Shown here in pieces: positions 1 through 9,419 of a stretch of DNA of 64,000 nucleotides. The DNA lies in contig CP071496.1 in the NCBI GenBank assembly GCA_017354895.1, forward strand, positions 1,054,001 to 1,118,000, in the 5' to 3' direction. The translations under genes and the position numbers were made by a program. Position 1 is the first letter of the stretch. Each line of letters starts with the position of its first letter. A model generated the notes under the pieces. That model was given only the letters and a program-made list of their open reading frames with translations, searched no databases and had not been told where the DNA came from. Origin of the DNA: Podospora comata (taxonomy: Eukaryota > Ascomycota > Sordariomycetes > Sordariales > Podosporaceae).

Positions 1-1197
1 GTCGCCCATTACAGTCTGACGACGATAGACTGACCGCATCGACACTTCCGAGCTCCGTGCTGAGCCCTGACAACAAGCTGTCTGCTCTTTCTTCTGCCTA
101 CACTTCATCAGCCTCAGCCATGTTTCCCACGCCCATCAGCGCCGTCACCAACTCGGCCCTGTCTGACCGGGCACCCAAGGAATACCAGAGGGTGCCGCCC
201 CTGCATGACCTCACTAGGACCGACCCTGAGCAGCAGCAGCAGCAACAGCAGCAGCAACAGTCTCAGCAGTCGCAGCCTCCGCCATCTGCATCAGCACCTC
301 CTCCGCCGCCTCCCCCTCCTCCGCAAAGCACCACTGTTGCTCACCCTCCTTATAGTTTCCACACAGGCAGAACGGCCACCCCGCCCACAGCCCAGGCCGC
401 CCCTCCAGCCCCGCCGCCATCGTCGTCTGTGGGTGGCAGCAGCGGCGGGCCACAAGCCACCGCTCAGCTGGCCCTATCCCACACGCAATTTCCCTCTGAC
501 CGTCCCCGTCGCGAAAAGGAAGAGATGCTCAACGGCCGACAATACTACCCCTTTGACAAGGAGCTCGTCCTCGAGCGCGAGCGCTGCAACGCGGCCTGCT
601 GGCGCTTCAACAACTCGACCAACCCCAACATTGGCGTCTCCCCAGCCGAGCGCGCCCGCCTGTTCAGAGACATTCTCCATCCTCGCGAAGGCGTGCACCT
701 TTCGCCCACTCTCATGTCCCCCGTCACGCACACGGGTCGGGTGGGCGACAACACGACTGTCGAGGCGCCCTTCAACTGCGACTACGGGTACAACATTCAG
801 ATTGGGAACAATGTCTCGATTGGCAGAAACTGCCTGATCAACGACGTCTGCGAGGTCCGGATCGGGAGCAATGTCATTATCAGCCCGAATGTGTGTATTT
901 ACACGGGGACGTGCAGCACCGATCCGCGGAGGCGGGCGGGCAACAGCGGGACGCAGTATGGGAAGCCGGTGGTGATTGAGGATGACGTGTGGATTGCGGC
1001 GAATGTGGTGATTTTGCCTGGGGTGAGGATTGGGAGGGGGAGCACGGTGGGGGCGGGGAGTATGGTTACTAGGGTGAGTTTTGTTTTCCAACAACATGAA
1101 AGATTGGGATATACTGACAGACGGACAGGACGTGGCGACGTATAGCATTTACATGGGGTTGAAGGCTGGGCATAGGAGGGGGATTGCTTTTGTCTGA
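1..1197 (+). CDS. Maltose/galactoside O-acetyltransferase family protein (5' end outside window)
   Basis: The protein resembles bacterial NodL/LacA/Maa sugar O-acetyltransferases, which move acetyl from acetyl-CoA to a sugar hydroxyl. Seen: a Ser/Gln/Pro-rich N-terminal part with poly-Q (near 228-270) and poly-P, then a maltose-acetyltransferase cap (EKEEMLNGRQYYPFD to the helix ending LFRDILHP, 517-684), then a left-handed beta-helix of hexapeptide repeats (FNCDYGYNIQIGNN, IGSNVIISPNVCIYTG, IGRGSTVGAGSMVTR). The final exon is short: a 55-nt intron lies at 1074-1128 (GTGAGT donor, TACTGAC branch point, CAG acceptor) and the stop is at 1195-1197. The frame is open to the window edge. The first ATG inside is at 120, but upstream codons look coding, so the gene probably begins before the window. 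In fungi such domains can follow a Zn2Cys6 region; that part is not visible here. The C-terminus lacks the usual VAGNPAxVI-type ending. Confidence 0.8.
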
Positions 1198-4100
1198 TTG
1201 AGCTAACCATCCATCTCTTGTTTTTCTTTTTCTTTCTTCGACGCTCGCATCAACAACATCATTATTCATTGGAACAACAACTAACTGGGTATTATCCTGT
1301 CTTTTTTTTTCTTCTGTTTCTTTGAGCTTGTTGTAATCATCATGTCTTTTTATGATACCCAATATTTGATGTATTTTTTTTTCTGTCAATCATCTTGTAA
1401 TGTATGCTAGGAGCCGAAAGTGTATCATGTTTCTTGTTGTTTCATGGGAGGAAAAGGGAGGGGAGGGAAGAGGGGGAGTGTGTGTGTGTGTGTGTGTGTA
1501 CGAATAGCATCGGCTGGGCTGGTGGCTGTGTACGGGTATGGTATGACAGTTAGGGGAAGGGGGTATCAGAAAGGGTGAGGGGCAGGGGAGAGGTTGAGGA
1601 AATATAAGTTTATTGCTTACTGTCTGTGTACTTTGTTTGATGGTCCAATGTCTGTTGAATGCTCAGGTGTTTACCGTATGACATGCCTGACTGACTGTAT
1701 TGTATTTTACAGCTGTTATCAATCATAGTATGCAGAGAAGAGGCACGGTTTGAGTCGAGGTCGTAATTTTAGATACCTTGCATGGTCTATCACGGGCTGA
1801 CAGGGGAAGGCGGGGGAAGGGGGGTTAATATGGCTTTTTATGTTGTTGGTTCTTTTGTTTGTCGGTTGTCTACTACTACCATTGAGCGCACTATATGGCG
1901 ATCAAAAAGAGGGAGGTCACAGATTCGGGCTGGGCGATGTGGTGATGGGGAACCTGTTGTTGCAGGAGAAAGAAGGGTCAGTAAATGGGTTAGTTGGTAC
2001 ATCCCGCGCAAGGTGAGATCTGGGTGTGTATGACAAGCTGCCCGATGGTTGGGCGGTGCCAACTGCAGATGAGCAAGGTTGGGTGTCCGGACGGAATGGG
2101 TGATTGCTTGCATTTTCAGGAGAATACTGCTGTCAGCGTCTTGTAACGGAGGGGACCTGTCTTGAGGGTATGTATGAGTAAGGCCGTCTCTCGTTGTCTG
2201 CTGTCATGATTTCACCGATTTACACCGGCCGGAATGATATGCCCACCTTTGTATGTGTAATAAGATGTCCATTGCAGATCGTTGCCCATTTTCTTGTCCC
2301 AATTGCTGCGTTTTATGGTAGGTCTGCATTGTCCAACGACAAACCTCCAGAGGTCCATGATGTCTTGCATAAGCAAGTAAAAAAAAATTAAAAAAAAAAC
2401 ATTTAAAAAGAAAAGAAAAATTTAAACAAAAAGATTAAAAAAGTTAATAAAAAAAATAAATAAAAAATAAACCTGCCATGCCCTCGCAGCATATCCACTG
2501 AATATTTTCAGCTCATTCTTCCCTCGACCTACGGACCTAAAACACCCTCTCACCTCTTGCCTTTCTATGCATGCCGCATCACCATTCCATTCCCTCGTCT
2601 AGGTCCCACCTCCAAAGAAGACAAGAGCAGCCAAATGCCACCAAGCGGCGTAGCCCCCGCGGCCAGCAACAGTGACCGCGCTTGCCTCGTCACCTCCCCC
2701 GCTTCGTCTGTAAATTCACCAGTAAACTTTTCCGGTTGTGTGCTTTTACCTACCTTATCTCAAACATAGTCAGCTCTGTTTCGGGGGGTGTGATAAGTTA
2801 TCTATGCGTCCAACCTTGCAGGTTCTGTTGTGCGTGTAACCTGGAACCATCAGGCCGAGATCCGGGACCACCACCGCCGCCGCCGCCGCCGTCATGATGA
2901 GGTCTGTTGGTGGGAACCCGGAATCTTGACGCTGTGCAACAACAGTTACTGGTAATGGATGGATGGGGTGCAAGACAAGCGACCAGCATAATATGGGCTG
3001 GCCGCCGGATGTGCTCGGTTCAGCGCGGACGGAAGGGAGGGCTCTGGGGTTGCGGTGTAACGCTTCGCGCTTGTTTTTTTTTTTTCTCTTTTTTTCCGCG
3101 TTTAGTGGTAGAGAAGAGGTTGGCTTTTGATTTGGGAAGGGGGGGGGATACTGATAATAAGGCATTGGGAGTTGGCGGTGGTCAATAGTGGCCGGGCCAG
3201 GAGGCCAAACCAAACAACACGGAGGATAATATGACGGGACTAGATGACCGTGGCGGGGGGATGTGATTCACTTTATTATTTCGGTGTTGGACGGGCTCTA
3301 TAATGTCATAGCAAACACAGTCAATGTTGTTCGAGAATGGATGTCGTTGTTACCGGTCCTATTGCAAAACGACGCCCACAGACAAGCTCCATTGTCAGAA
3401 AGAAACCAAGTTGTTTCGATTCACCTACCTAGGAAACACACAGCACCCCCTATTCAAGCAAAACCTCTTGAATTCATTGCAACTTTGGGGCCGGCTGAAA
3501 TACCCGGCCCCCATTACCATCTCTCAGCTTTCAGCTTTCTACCAGCATTAGTTTAACATGGCAGTAATATCATGCTAAAGAACCCTCGCCGAGAAACAAG
3601 GCCGCCTCAACTCTGGCGGAGCTAACGCAAGTCACAGGTACGCAAGTCCATCTGTCGTTGCCGTCGACCGTGCCGCCCCGGCACGGCACACCCGAGCGGC
3701 AGAGTGAGATTCGGACCGGGGGATCTTGTTATTTTTGAGGGTAGTATATGAGGTCAATGTACAAGAACGTTTGGGGGCGGATTGGCGGGGAACTCTACCT
3801 CTGCGTGGGGGGAAAGAGGCGCGGTAATGGCCAGGTGAGGCCGGCGGATGATGCTCTTTGTCGGTTTGGGCCCGAGGGGAGTGGTCATTATTTAGACGAG
3901 TTGATATTGGATCGGGTTATGGGAGGGGGTGTCGGACTTTGGGAGTTTGTTTGTGGTGTATTTTTTTTCTCCTGGGGGTCGGTGACGAAGACAGAATGCT
4001 GTGGTGACGGTACGATACGCCGAGCGACTGAAGGTTTTGAAGAGACAACCATGATGTATGAGTGAATAGTATATATCAAACTTCATACTTGGGTTCTTAG

Positions 4101-4441
4101 GCCAAATCTACAGAGTGCTGAATAACGGATGGCTCGTTGGTGCCTGGCTCAGTCTTCGTAAGTTGACCAACCGCGAGCCTGAGTATAAAGTGTTGGGCAA
4201 TCTGGAGATAGAATGCTACGTTGACGCAGCTGCAGTGCACATAGTAGACCTTGCATCTTGCATCCCCATCGGGATATCGGATCCAACCACACAGTGCTAC
4301 AAGGCCCTTACAGTGTAGACACACCACTGTAAGAGCCTCAACCCATAGAAAACGAACAGTCCTGGCATGGAAGTCCTTTGACCCCCCGATATGTCTATTA
4401 GTGATGCATCTATACCATGCATTTGTGAAGGTATGCCATCA
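1198..4441. other. Long intergenic region, no supported gene
   Basis: About 3.2 kb without a credible coding region. Open frames here are short, overlap on both strands and have no recognisable domain. Contents seen: a (GT)11 microsatellite at 1478-1499, an almost pure A/T tract rich in A-runs at about 2376-2471, a poly-T run near 3075-3085 and G-runs near 3140. It may hold long UTRs or non-coding RNA; the sequence alone does not show this. Confidence 0.6.
1478..1499. repeat. (GT)11 microsatellite
   Basis: Uninterrupted GT dinucleotides, about 280 bp past the acetyltransferase stop codon. Confidence 0.95.
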
Positions 4442-6187
4442 TCAACACCTAATCTCAACGCCCCCCTTGCTCACGGTCAAATACTTGACTCCCTTGTAAG
4501 GTTTCATGTGCTCCACCATCCCTCTACTCTTCCTCGGGTCAATAATGATGCTCTCAACCTTGATACCGCTCGGCAGCCACCCTTTGACAGCAAAACTAAC
4601 CAAAGCCGAGCTCGGCATCAAAATCTTATTCTGCGCCTGTCTTTTCTCGTCCCGTTCCGCTTCCCAAGCCTTATCCACTCCTTTCTCCTTTGTAGTACTC
4701 GTGACCGCAATGTCTTGATACGGCTCGTCGTAGTTATAGCCCCCACCACCACTACCAAACCCAAACCCAGTCGGATCACCCTCCTCCCCCTCCTCCGTCA
4801 CCTGCTGTCCCACAACCGTACACCTCAACACAAAAGCAGACATGCCCTGCGCCAGCTCCTTGTTGCTAATCGTCCACTCCAGCACCCTCTCCCCAGGATT
4901 ATACGTCGCATCCCCTTTACTCGGCCTAATCTCCGGCACATTCCTCACATCCGCCGGCAACGGCACGGTAATCACCAAATCATGCAGCGAAGGCGACGCC
5001 GGAGTCCCGGCATTCGGAATCCCAAACCCTCCTCCCGGCCCACTACTACCCCCTGACCCTCTCCCCTGAAGCCCAGTCCTCGCACCCATCCCCCCTCCTT
5101 GCACGCTCCCGCTGCTCCCAAAAACCTTATTCAACTGCACCCTCACCTCAAAATCCGACCCCGTCAGCCCCAACCCCGTCTTCATCTCCAGACTAACCGG
5201 CAGTTTCAAATTCCCCGTAGGCGGCTTCCCGTCCACATCAAAAGGCAGCAAATCAACCTCATACCCCGCCAACGTAAACCTCCCATCTGGCGGGACAAAG
5301 CTCAACACGCCAGGTTGTTCCCTCCACTTTGCCAGTCTGACACACGGGTGAAAAACAGGCAAGTCAACGATCCCCTTCAGGTTATGCTTCCCCGACGGTC
5401 CGCTCAGCGTAACCACAATATCCGGCACGCCCGAAACCTTGGTCGTGAACGCTATCGTACCATTGGCAAACGCCGCCAGCGGTCTCCCCGACGGCGCGAG
5501 CGTGACCGACAGCGTCTCCACCACATCGGCGTAGAGCTCATTGGAACTGTGCCGGACATTTGCCCTCCTCCACGGCAGCGCGGGGGTGTTTTGTGATATC
5601 AGCGATGACGACGACGCAGCGCTGCTTCCCATACCTCCCCCCAAACCCCCGGCAAAGTTCTTCCCCGCAGATAGGTTCAACCCCCCCAGTAGCTTGTCCA
5701 CCCATCCTTCCACCTCGACCATGTCCCTTAGTGCGTTTGGTTCGGTGGTGTTGACCGTTCCGGCATCGCACATTTCTGTGAGGAGCTGGGCGACGACATC
5801 GTAGTTGCTTTCGATTTTGTGAGCCAGGAGTGGCGCGCCGAGGAATTCTTCAAAGGAGTCGACGATGCGGTGCAGGAACTCGAGGACGAGGAGGGGTTCG
5901 ACTTCGGAGGAGGTGGTGATGAGGAATAAGAGATTGGCATGGGCGAGGGAGAAGACTAGGGTTGGAGGGTTGGTCTGGGGGAGGTAGATCAGGTTCGGTC
6001 GTGGGGCGGGATGGGAGAGGTAGAAGGGGAGGAGGTAGGAGGGGGAGAGGGGACGGGAGGTGTAGGTGTGGGAGAGGATTGGGCTGCTTTGGAAAAAGGT
6101 GTCAGCAGAAGAAGTGTAATTTAAAGTTGGAGAGAAAGCTTACTTGTGCTCGTCGTAGATGTGAAGCGCCTCGATGACCCCGTTCAT
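4442..6187 (-). CDS. APM3: AP-3 adaptor complex mu subunit (mu3-adaptin)
   Basis: Medium chain of the AP-3 coat, which sorts cargo from Golgi/endosomes to the vacuole. Exon 1 is 6187-6144 (MNGVIEALHIYDEH). A 57-nt intron follows (GTAAGC donor; acceptor AAAG or CAG three bases later, both in frame), then one long exon to the stop at 4442. Roughly 562 residues. The N-terminal longin-like half reads LLFLITTSSEVEPLLVLEF then LHRIVDSFEEFLGAPLL, close to the mu3 motif around EFLHR. From about residue 185 to the end is the mu homology domain (SSNELYADVVETLSVTL, LPVFHPCVRLAKW). The C-terminus has GWLPSGIKVE and PYKGVKYLTVSKGG, typical of mu3. A Gly/Ser-rich insertion of about 60 residues sits within the MHD. 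The Gln/Lys pattern of mu1/mu2 is absent, so mu3 is favoured. It is divergent from the DMAC1-like gene with only about 250 bp between the start codons. Confidence 0.93.
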
Positions 6188-6435
6188 GGTGGGCAGCTTG
6201 GTTAGTGTGTGGTTGAATGTGGTTCAGTTGGGGGGAAGCTGTTTGTTGGCGGGCACTGACGCAATGAGCTGTGGGAGCTTGCAAGGGTCCTCGGTGTGCC
6301 AAACGCTTGGCGCGCGACAAGGCCGTTTTGACAAGTGGGTCTTGAATTTGATGTTCCTGAACGTCTCATCCTTGAGGTCTCTCACTCCGAGTCAAATAAC
6401 ACCCATAACTCACATATACATAACATCTCACAGAA
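6188..6435. promoter_or_regulatory. Divergent promoter region APM3 / DMAC1-like gene
   Basis: 248 bp separate the two oppositely oriented start codons, so both genes must be driven from here. No TATA box or known operator is evident. The shared-promoter role is inferred from position only. Confidence 0.55.
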
Positions 6436-6794
6436 ATGGCTAAAGACGACATCCCACGCCTCTCCCATCTCGACAGGCCCGAGAAGCTTGAGGATCTGCT
6501 TAAGCAAGACAGAGATGACGACTGCCTTTCGTGCAGGATAGTGGGTATGTTTTCGCCTTCTGGTTCATCTCATGTCATCTCCATGGGCTCATGTTCTAAT
6601 CCTGCATAACAGGCGGCGGTGCATTCTTGGGTCTTGCTGGTTACAGCTATCTCTCCGGTCAGCAACAATTACAAGCACAAAAGGCTGCCATCTTGGCTTC
6701 AAAATCGAGATTTGGTATGCGCAGCAGGAGTGCCGCCATCACGGGTCTCTCGTTAGGATTGGCCTATCTGGGTCTGTATAGGCTTTTTAAATGA
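6436..6794 (+). CDS. DMAC1/DUF4536-like small mitochondrial membrane protein
   Basis: A 96-residue protein from two exons, 6436-6544 and 6613-6794, with a 68-nt intron (GTATGT donor, AACAG acceptor) falling after the first base of a Gly codon. Seen: an acidic N-terminus (LEDLLKQDRDDD), a CLSCRIVGGG motif at about residues 30-39, a hydrophobic segment (AFLGLAGYSYL), a basic Gln/Lys linker and a second hydrophobic helix (AAITGLSLGLAYLGLYRLF). This C-x2-C plus Gly-rich helix layout matches the DMAC1/TMEM261 (DUF4536) family. Human DMAC1 takes part in assembly of the distal membrane arm of respiratory complex I; a similar job here is inference. Neither exon alone would be picked as a gene, so it is easy to miss. 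Confidence 0.75.
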
Positions 6795-7082
6795 GGAAAG
6801 GGAGGTGATGGAGGGACGAAGATGAGCAATCACCACTCAATTGGGAAGACACCAGCTGTCATCTGACTTGGGCATTTCAAGATCTATGTCTCTTCGAATC
6901 CAAAGGGACCAATGGAAAAGAACACCGCCGAGCCGAGTCAGGGAGCCAGAGGGAAGACAAGTCGTAGGAGGAGAGGGTGTAGAAAATAGCCTGTACCATA
7001 ATGTGTATATCACCATCTATTGCATCCACACCACATCCTACATACATCGGGTTGAACGCAGCACAGCAAGGCATAGAACAGC

Positions 7083-7421
7083 ATGTCGAAAGCTCACCAG
7101 CCAAACCCCAACACCTTCGCCATCCTCCCCCTCCCCCCATCCATATCCCTCATCTACATCGCCTTCTTCCTCCTCCGACACCACCTCTCCCTCAGCACCG
7201 AACTCACCCACTTCGTCATCTTCATGCTCGTCGGTCACTGGCTCAGCTGCCTCTTCATGCACATTCTCGGCGAGTTAGCCTCCAGGTTCGGACACAAGCT
7301 TGGACTTGCTATCATCTCCCTGATCATCAATCCACTCCGTCTTGTCGGTGTTTTCAAGTCACTTCCTGTGGCCATGCCTGTGTGGCTTGGTACTTTAAAA
7401 GAAACGGGGGATTACCGATGA
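7083..7421 (+). CDS. Small hydrophobic protein, unrecognised
   Basis: A single-exon 112-residue frame. I do not recognise the family. Seen: a short polar N-terminus (MSKAHQPNPN), then two or three hydrophobic stretches (AILPLPPSISLIYIAFFLL, THFVIFMLVGHWLSCLFMHI, LGLAIISLIINPLRLVGVF), which suggests a membrane protein. Codons in the first half end mostly in C, like neighbouring real genes, which favours coding. It lies 288 bp past the DMAC1-like gene on the same strand. It could be a lineage-specific gene or a chance frame in a C-rich tract. Confidence 0.4.
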   Translation: MSKAHQPNPNTFAILPLPPSISLIYIAFFLLRHHLSLSTELTHFVIFMLVGHWLSCLFMHILGELASRFGHKLGLAIISLIINPLRLVGVFKSLPVAMPVWLGTLKETGDYR

Positions 7422-7838
7422 CTGCCAGGAATGGTTTGGTTGTGGGTACCCAACTCAGAAAATGGGCATAGATGGGGGGGAACGCCTGCTTGTGGGATAA
7501 CGCCGTCCAAAACAGATTACAATTTTGTCCTGAGAAAGATTTTGAGCTCTAAACACCACATGATTCGTGTCAATGCATATTCCAAAGCAACATTCTGCAT
7601 AACATACAGCAAACAGCCGCTCCCTCCATCATGTTTCTAAACAAACGAGGGAGTCAAGGCCTTTTCAAAGAACCACATGTACAGTACAACCTCCACACAC
7701 ACGCACACAAGGACAAGACACTCTTTTTATGGGAGATGGAAAGTTTCCCATTCCATAACTCCCACCAAACCTCCTCTTCTAATAAAGCCCCCAGGACTTT
7801 TCCCACCAACCCACCAACCCAAAAACCCCACCCAAAAC
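7422..7838. other. Convergent intergenic region
   Basis: About 420 bp between the 3' ends of the small membrane ORF (plus) and NDUFS7 (minus). It holds a short CA-rich stretch near 7690 and C-rich tracts. No gene seen. Confidence 0.6.
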
Positions 7839-8690
7839 TCACTTCCGATACCACATCCTCGTAATCTTGGTATTCCGCATCTTCCTCTGCAGCTGAAAAA
7901 TCCCATACATCAACGCCTCGCTCGTCGGCGGGCACCCCGGCACATACACATCCACCGGCACAACCCTATCACACCCTCTCACAACACTATAACTATAGTG
8001 ATAATACCCACCCCCATTCGCGCACGACCCCATCGAGATAACCCAGCGCGGTTCAGGCATCTGATCATACACCTGCCGCAACGCCGGTGCCATCTTGTTG
8101 GTCAGCGTACCAGCCACAATCATGACATCCGACTGGCGAGGCGAGGCGCGGAAAATGATACCGAGCCTGTCTTGGTCGTAGCGCGGGGTGGAGAGGTGCA
8201 TCATCTCGACGGCGCAGCAGGCCAGACCAAAGGTCATGGGCCAGAGGGACGACTGCCGGCCCCAGTTGGTGATAATGTCGAGGGTGGTGCTGTTGAGCAC
8301 ACAGTTAGCAACGGGGGTGGGGAAAGGGGAAAGGGAGGGGGAGGGGGGGGGGAATGACGTACAGCGCGTATTGGACAAAGCCTTTGGTGCCCTCCTGGCT
8401 GGGAAGGGGAACCTCCTTTCGTTCGTGGAGCTTCGACAGCCCGTATCCACCGTGAGGCTGGACAGCACCGGCGTCCTTGCGGGCCGACGACGAGATGGCC
8501 GCCGCGGCGCGGAGGGGGACGAGCTGGGTCGTGGTAGGGCGTGCTGTTCAAGAGTAGCAACAATGATTAGCTTTGTGTTCCTTATCCCCCGTCCCTCTCC
8601 CAGCAACTACATTCCCCCCTCTGCCCAAAACATCCAGCTCAGCTTACCTCGCAGCGCCAGCGAGGCGCCTGTCCTCGCGGAGGCAAGCAT
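7839..8690 (-). CDS. NDUFS7: NADH:ubiquinone oxidoreductase 19.3 kDa subunit (PSST/NDUFS7)
   Basis: The complex I subunit that holds iron-sulfur cluster N2 and lies next to the quinone pocket in the mitochondrial inner membrane. Exons: 8690-8648, 8543-8363 and 8289-7839; introns are 104 and 73 nt (GTAAGC and GTACGT donors, ACAG acceptors). The product is 224 residues, the normal size. The first about 50 residues ([20 protein letters not shown]) look like an Arg/Ser/Ala-rich mitochondrial presequence. Cluster ligands are visible in CCAVEMM (about residue 100), GSCANGGG and VPGCPPTSE, with the conserved [16 protein letters not shown] block before the last Cys. The C-terminus is [11 protein letters not shown]. 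The gene is complete, with no missing ligand. Confidence 0.97.
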
Positions 8691-9419
8691 CTTGTCCGTG
8701 GTATAGGTTGTGGTAGGTGGTCTGGAATTCGTCGTCGGCGTTCCAAGCCTCAATTGCCGGGCCCCGAGCAGGCAAGTCGCACGAGGTAGCGGAGTGGTTG
8801 TTGAGTGGAGAGGTTCCGAAACGGCGAGCAACTTGGGGAGATTGGGAAAAAAAACCCCACGAACGAACTCGATCTCTATCAAAGGCTGGGAATGTGGCGG
8901 TTCGACGTTGATATCCCCGAGCGCTTTTCGCCTTCTCTCTTTCGCCCGCCGGCCGTGCAAGGGCCAGGTTCTAAGCACAAACTGGCGGGTTTTGATTGGT
9001 GGGGTCGCCTGAATGTGGGGTACAAAATGACCCGCCTTTCGCAACGCTCGGCATTTTCCGACCTGTTTTGAAGCTATGGCCAGCTTTGAGCTCTGATGGC
9101 GGTTCTAATTGGTGACGACATCACTTGATGTTGAACCTCCCATACGTTCCGATGAATCTCATCAAGAGTTACTTTGTGTGCAGACACCAATTCTATGAAC
9201 AGAGGGAATTTGGGGGGCTTTTGACATGATTATCTCCATCAGCAAGGAGGATCTCTACCCACAAGACCAAGTAAAGACATCTATGCATTGCTGACATGGA
9301 AATGCAAACCAATGGGAGGTCGACCTCCAATCCAACATCTCAAGCCTCGACGATAAATACAACAGATACTAACAATGAAACCCAAACAACACGCACACCT
9401 CATTATCAATGTCGGCCCA
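8691..9419. other. Intergenic region between NDUFS7 and MPP10
   Basis: About 730 bp containing the NDUFS7 promoter (right of its start at 8690) and the MPP10 3' flank. Short overlapping frames only; nothing recognisable. Confidence 0.6.
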
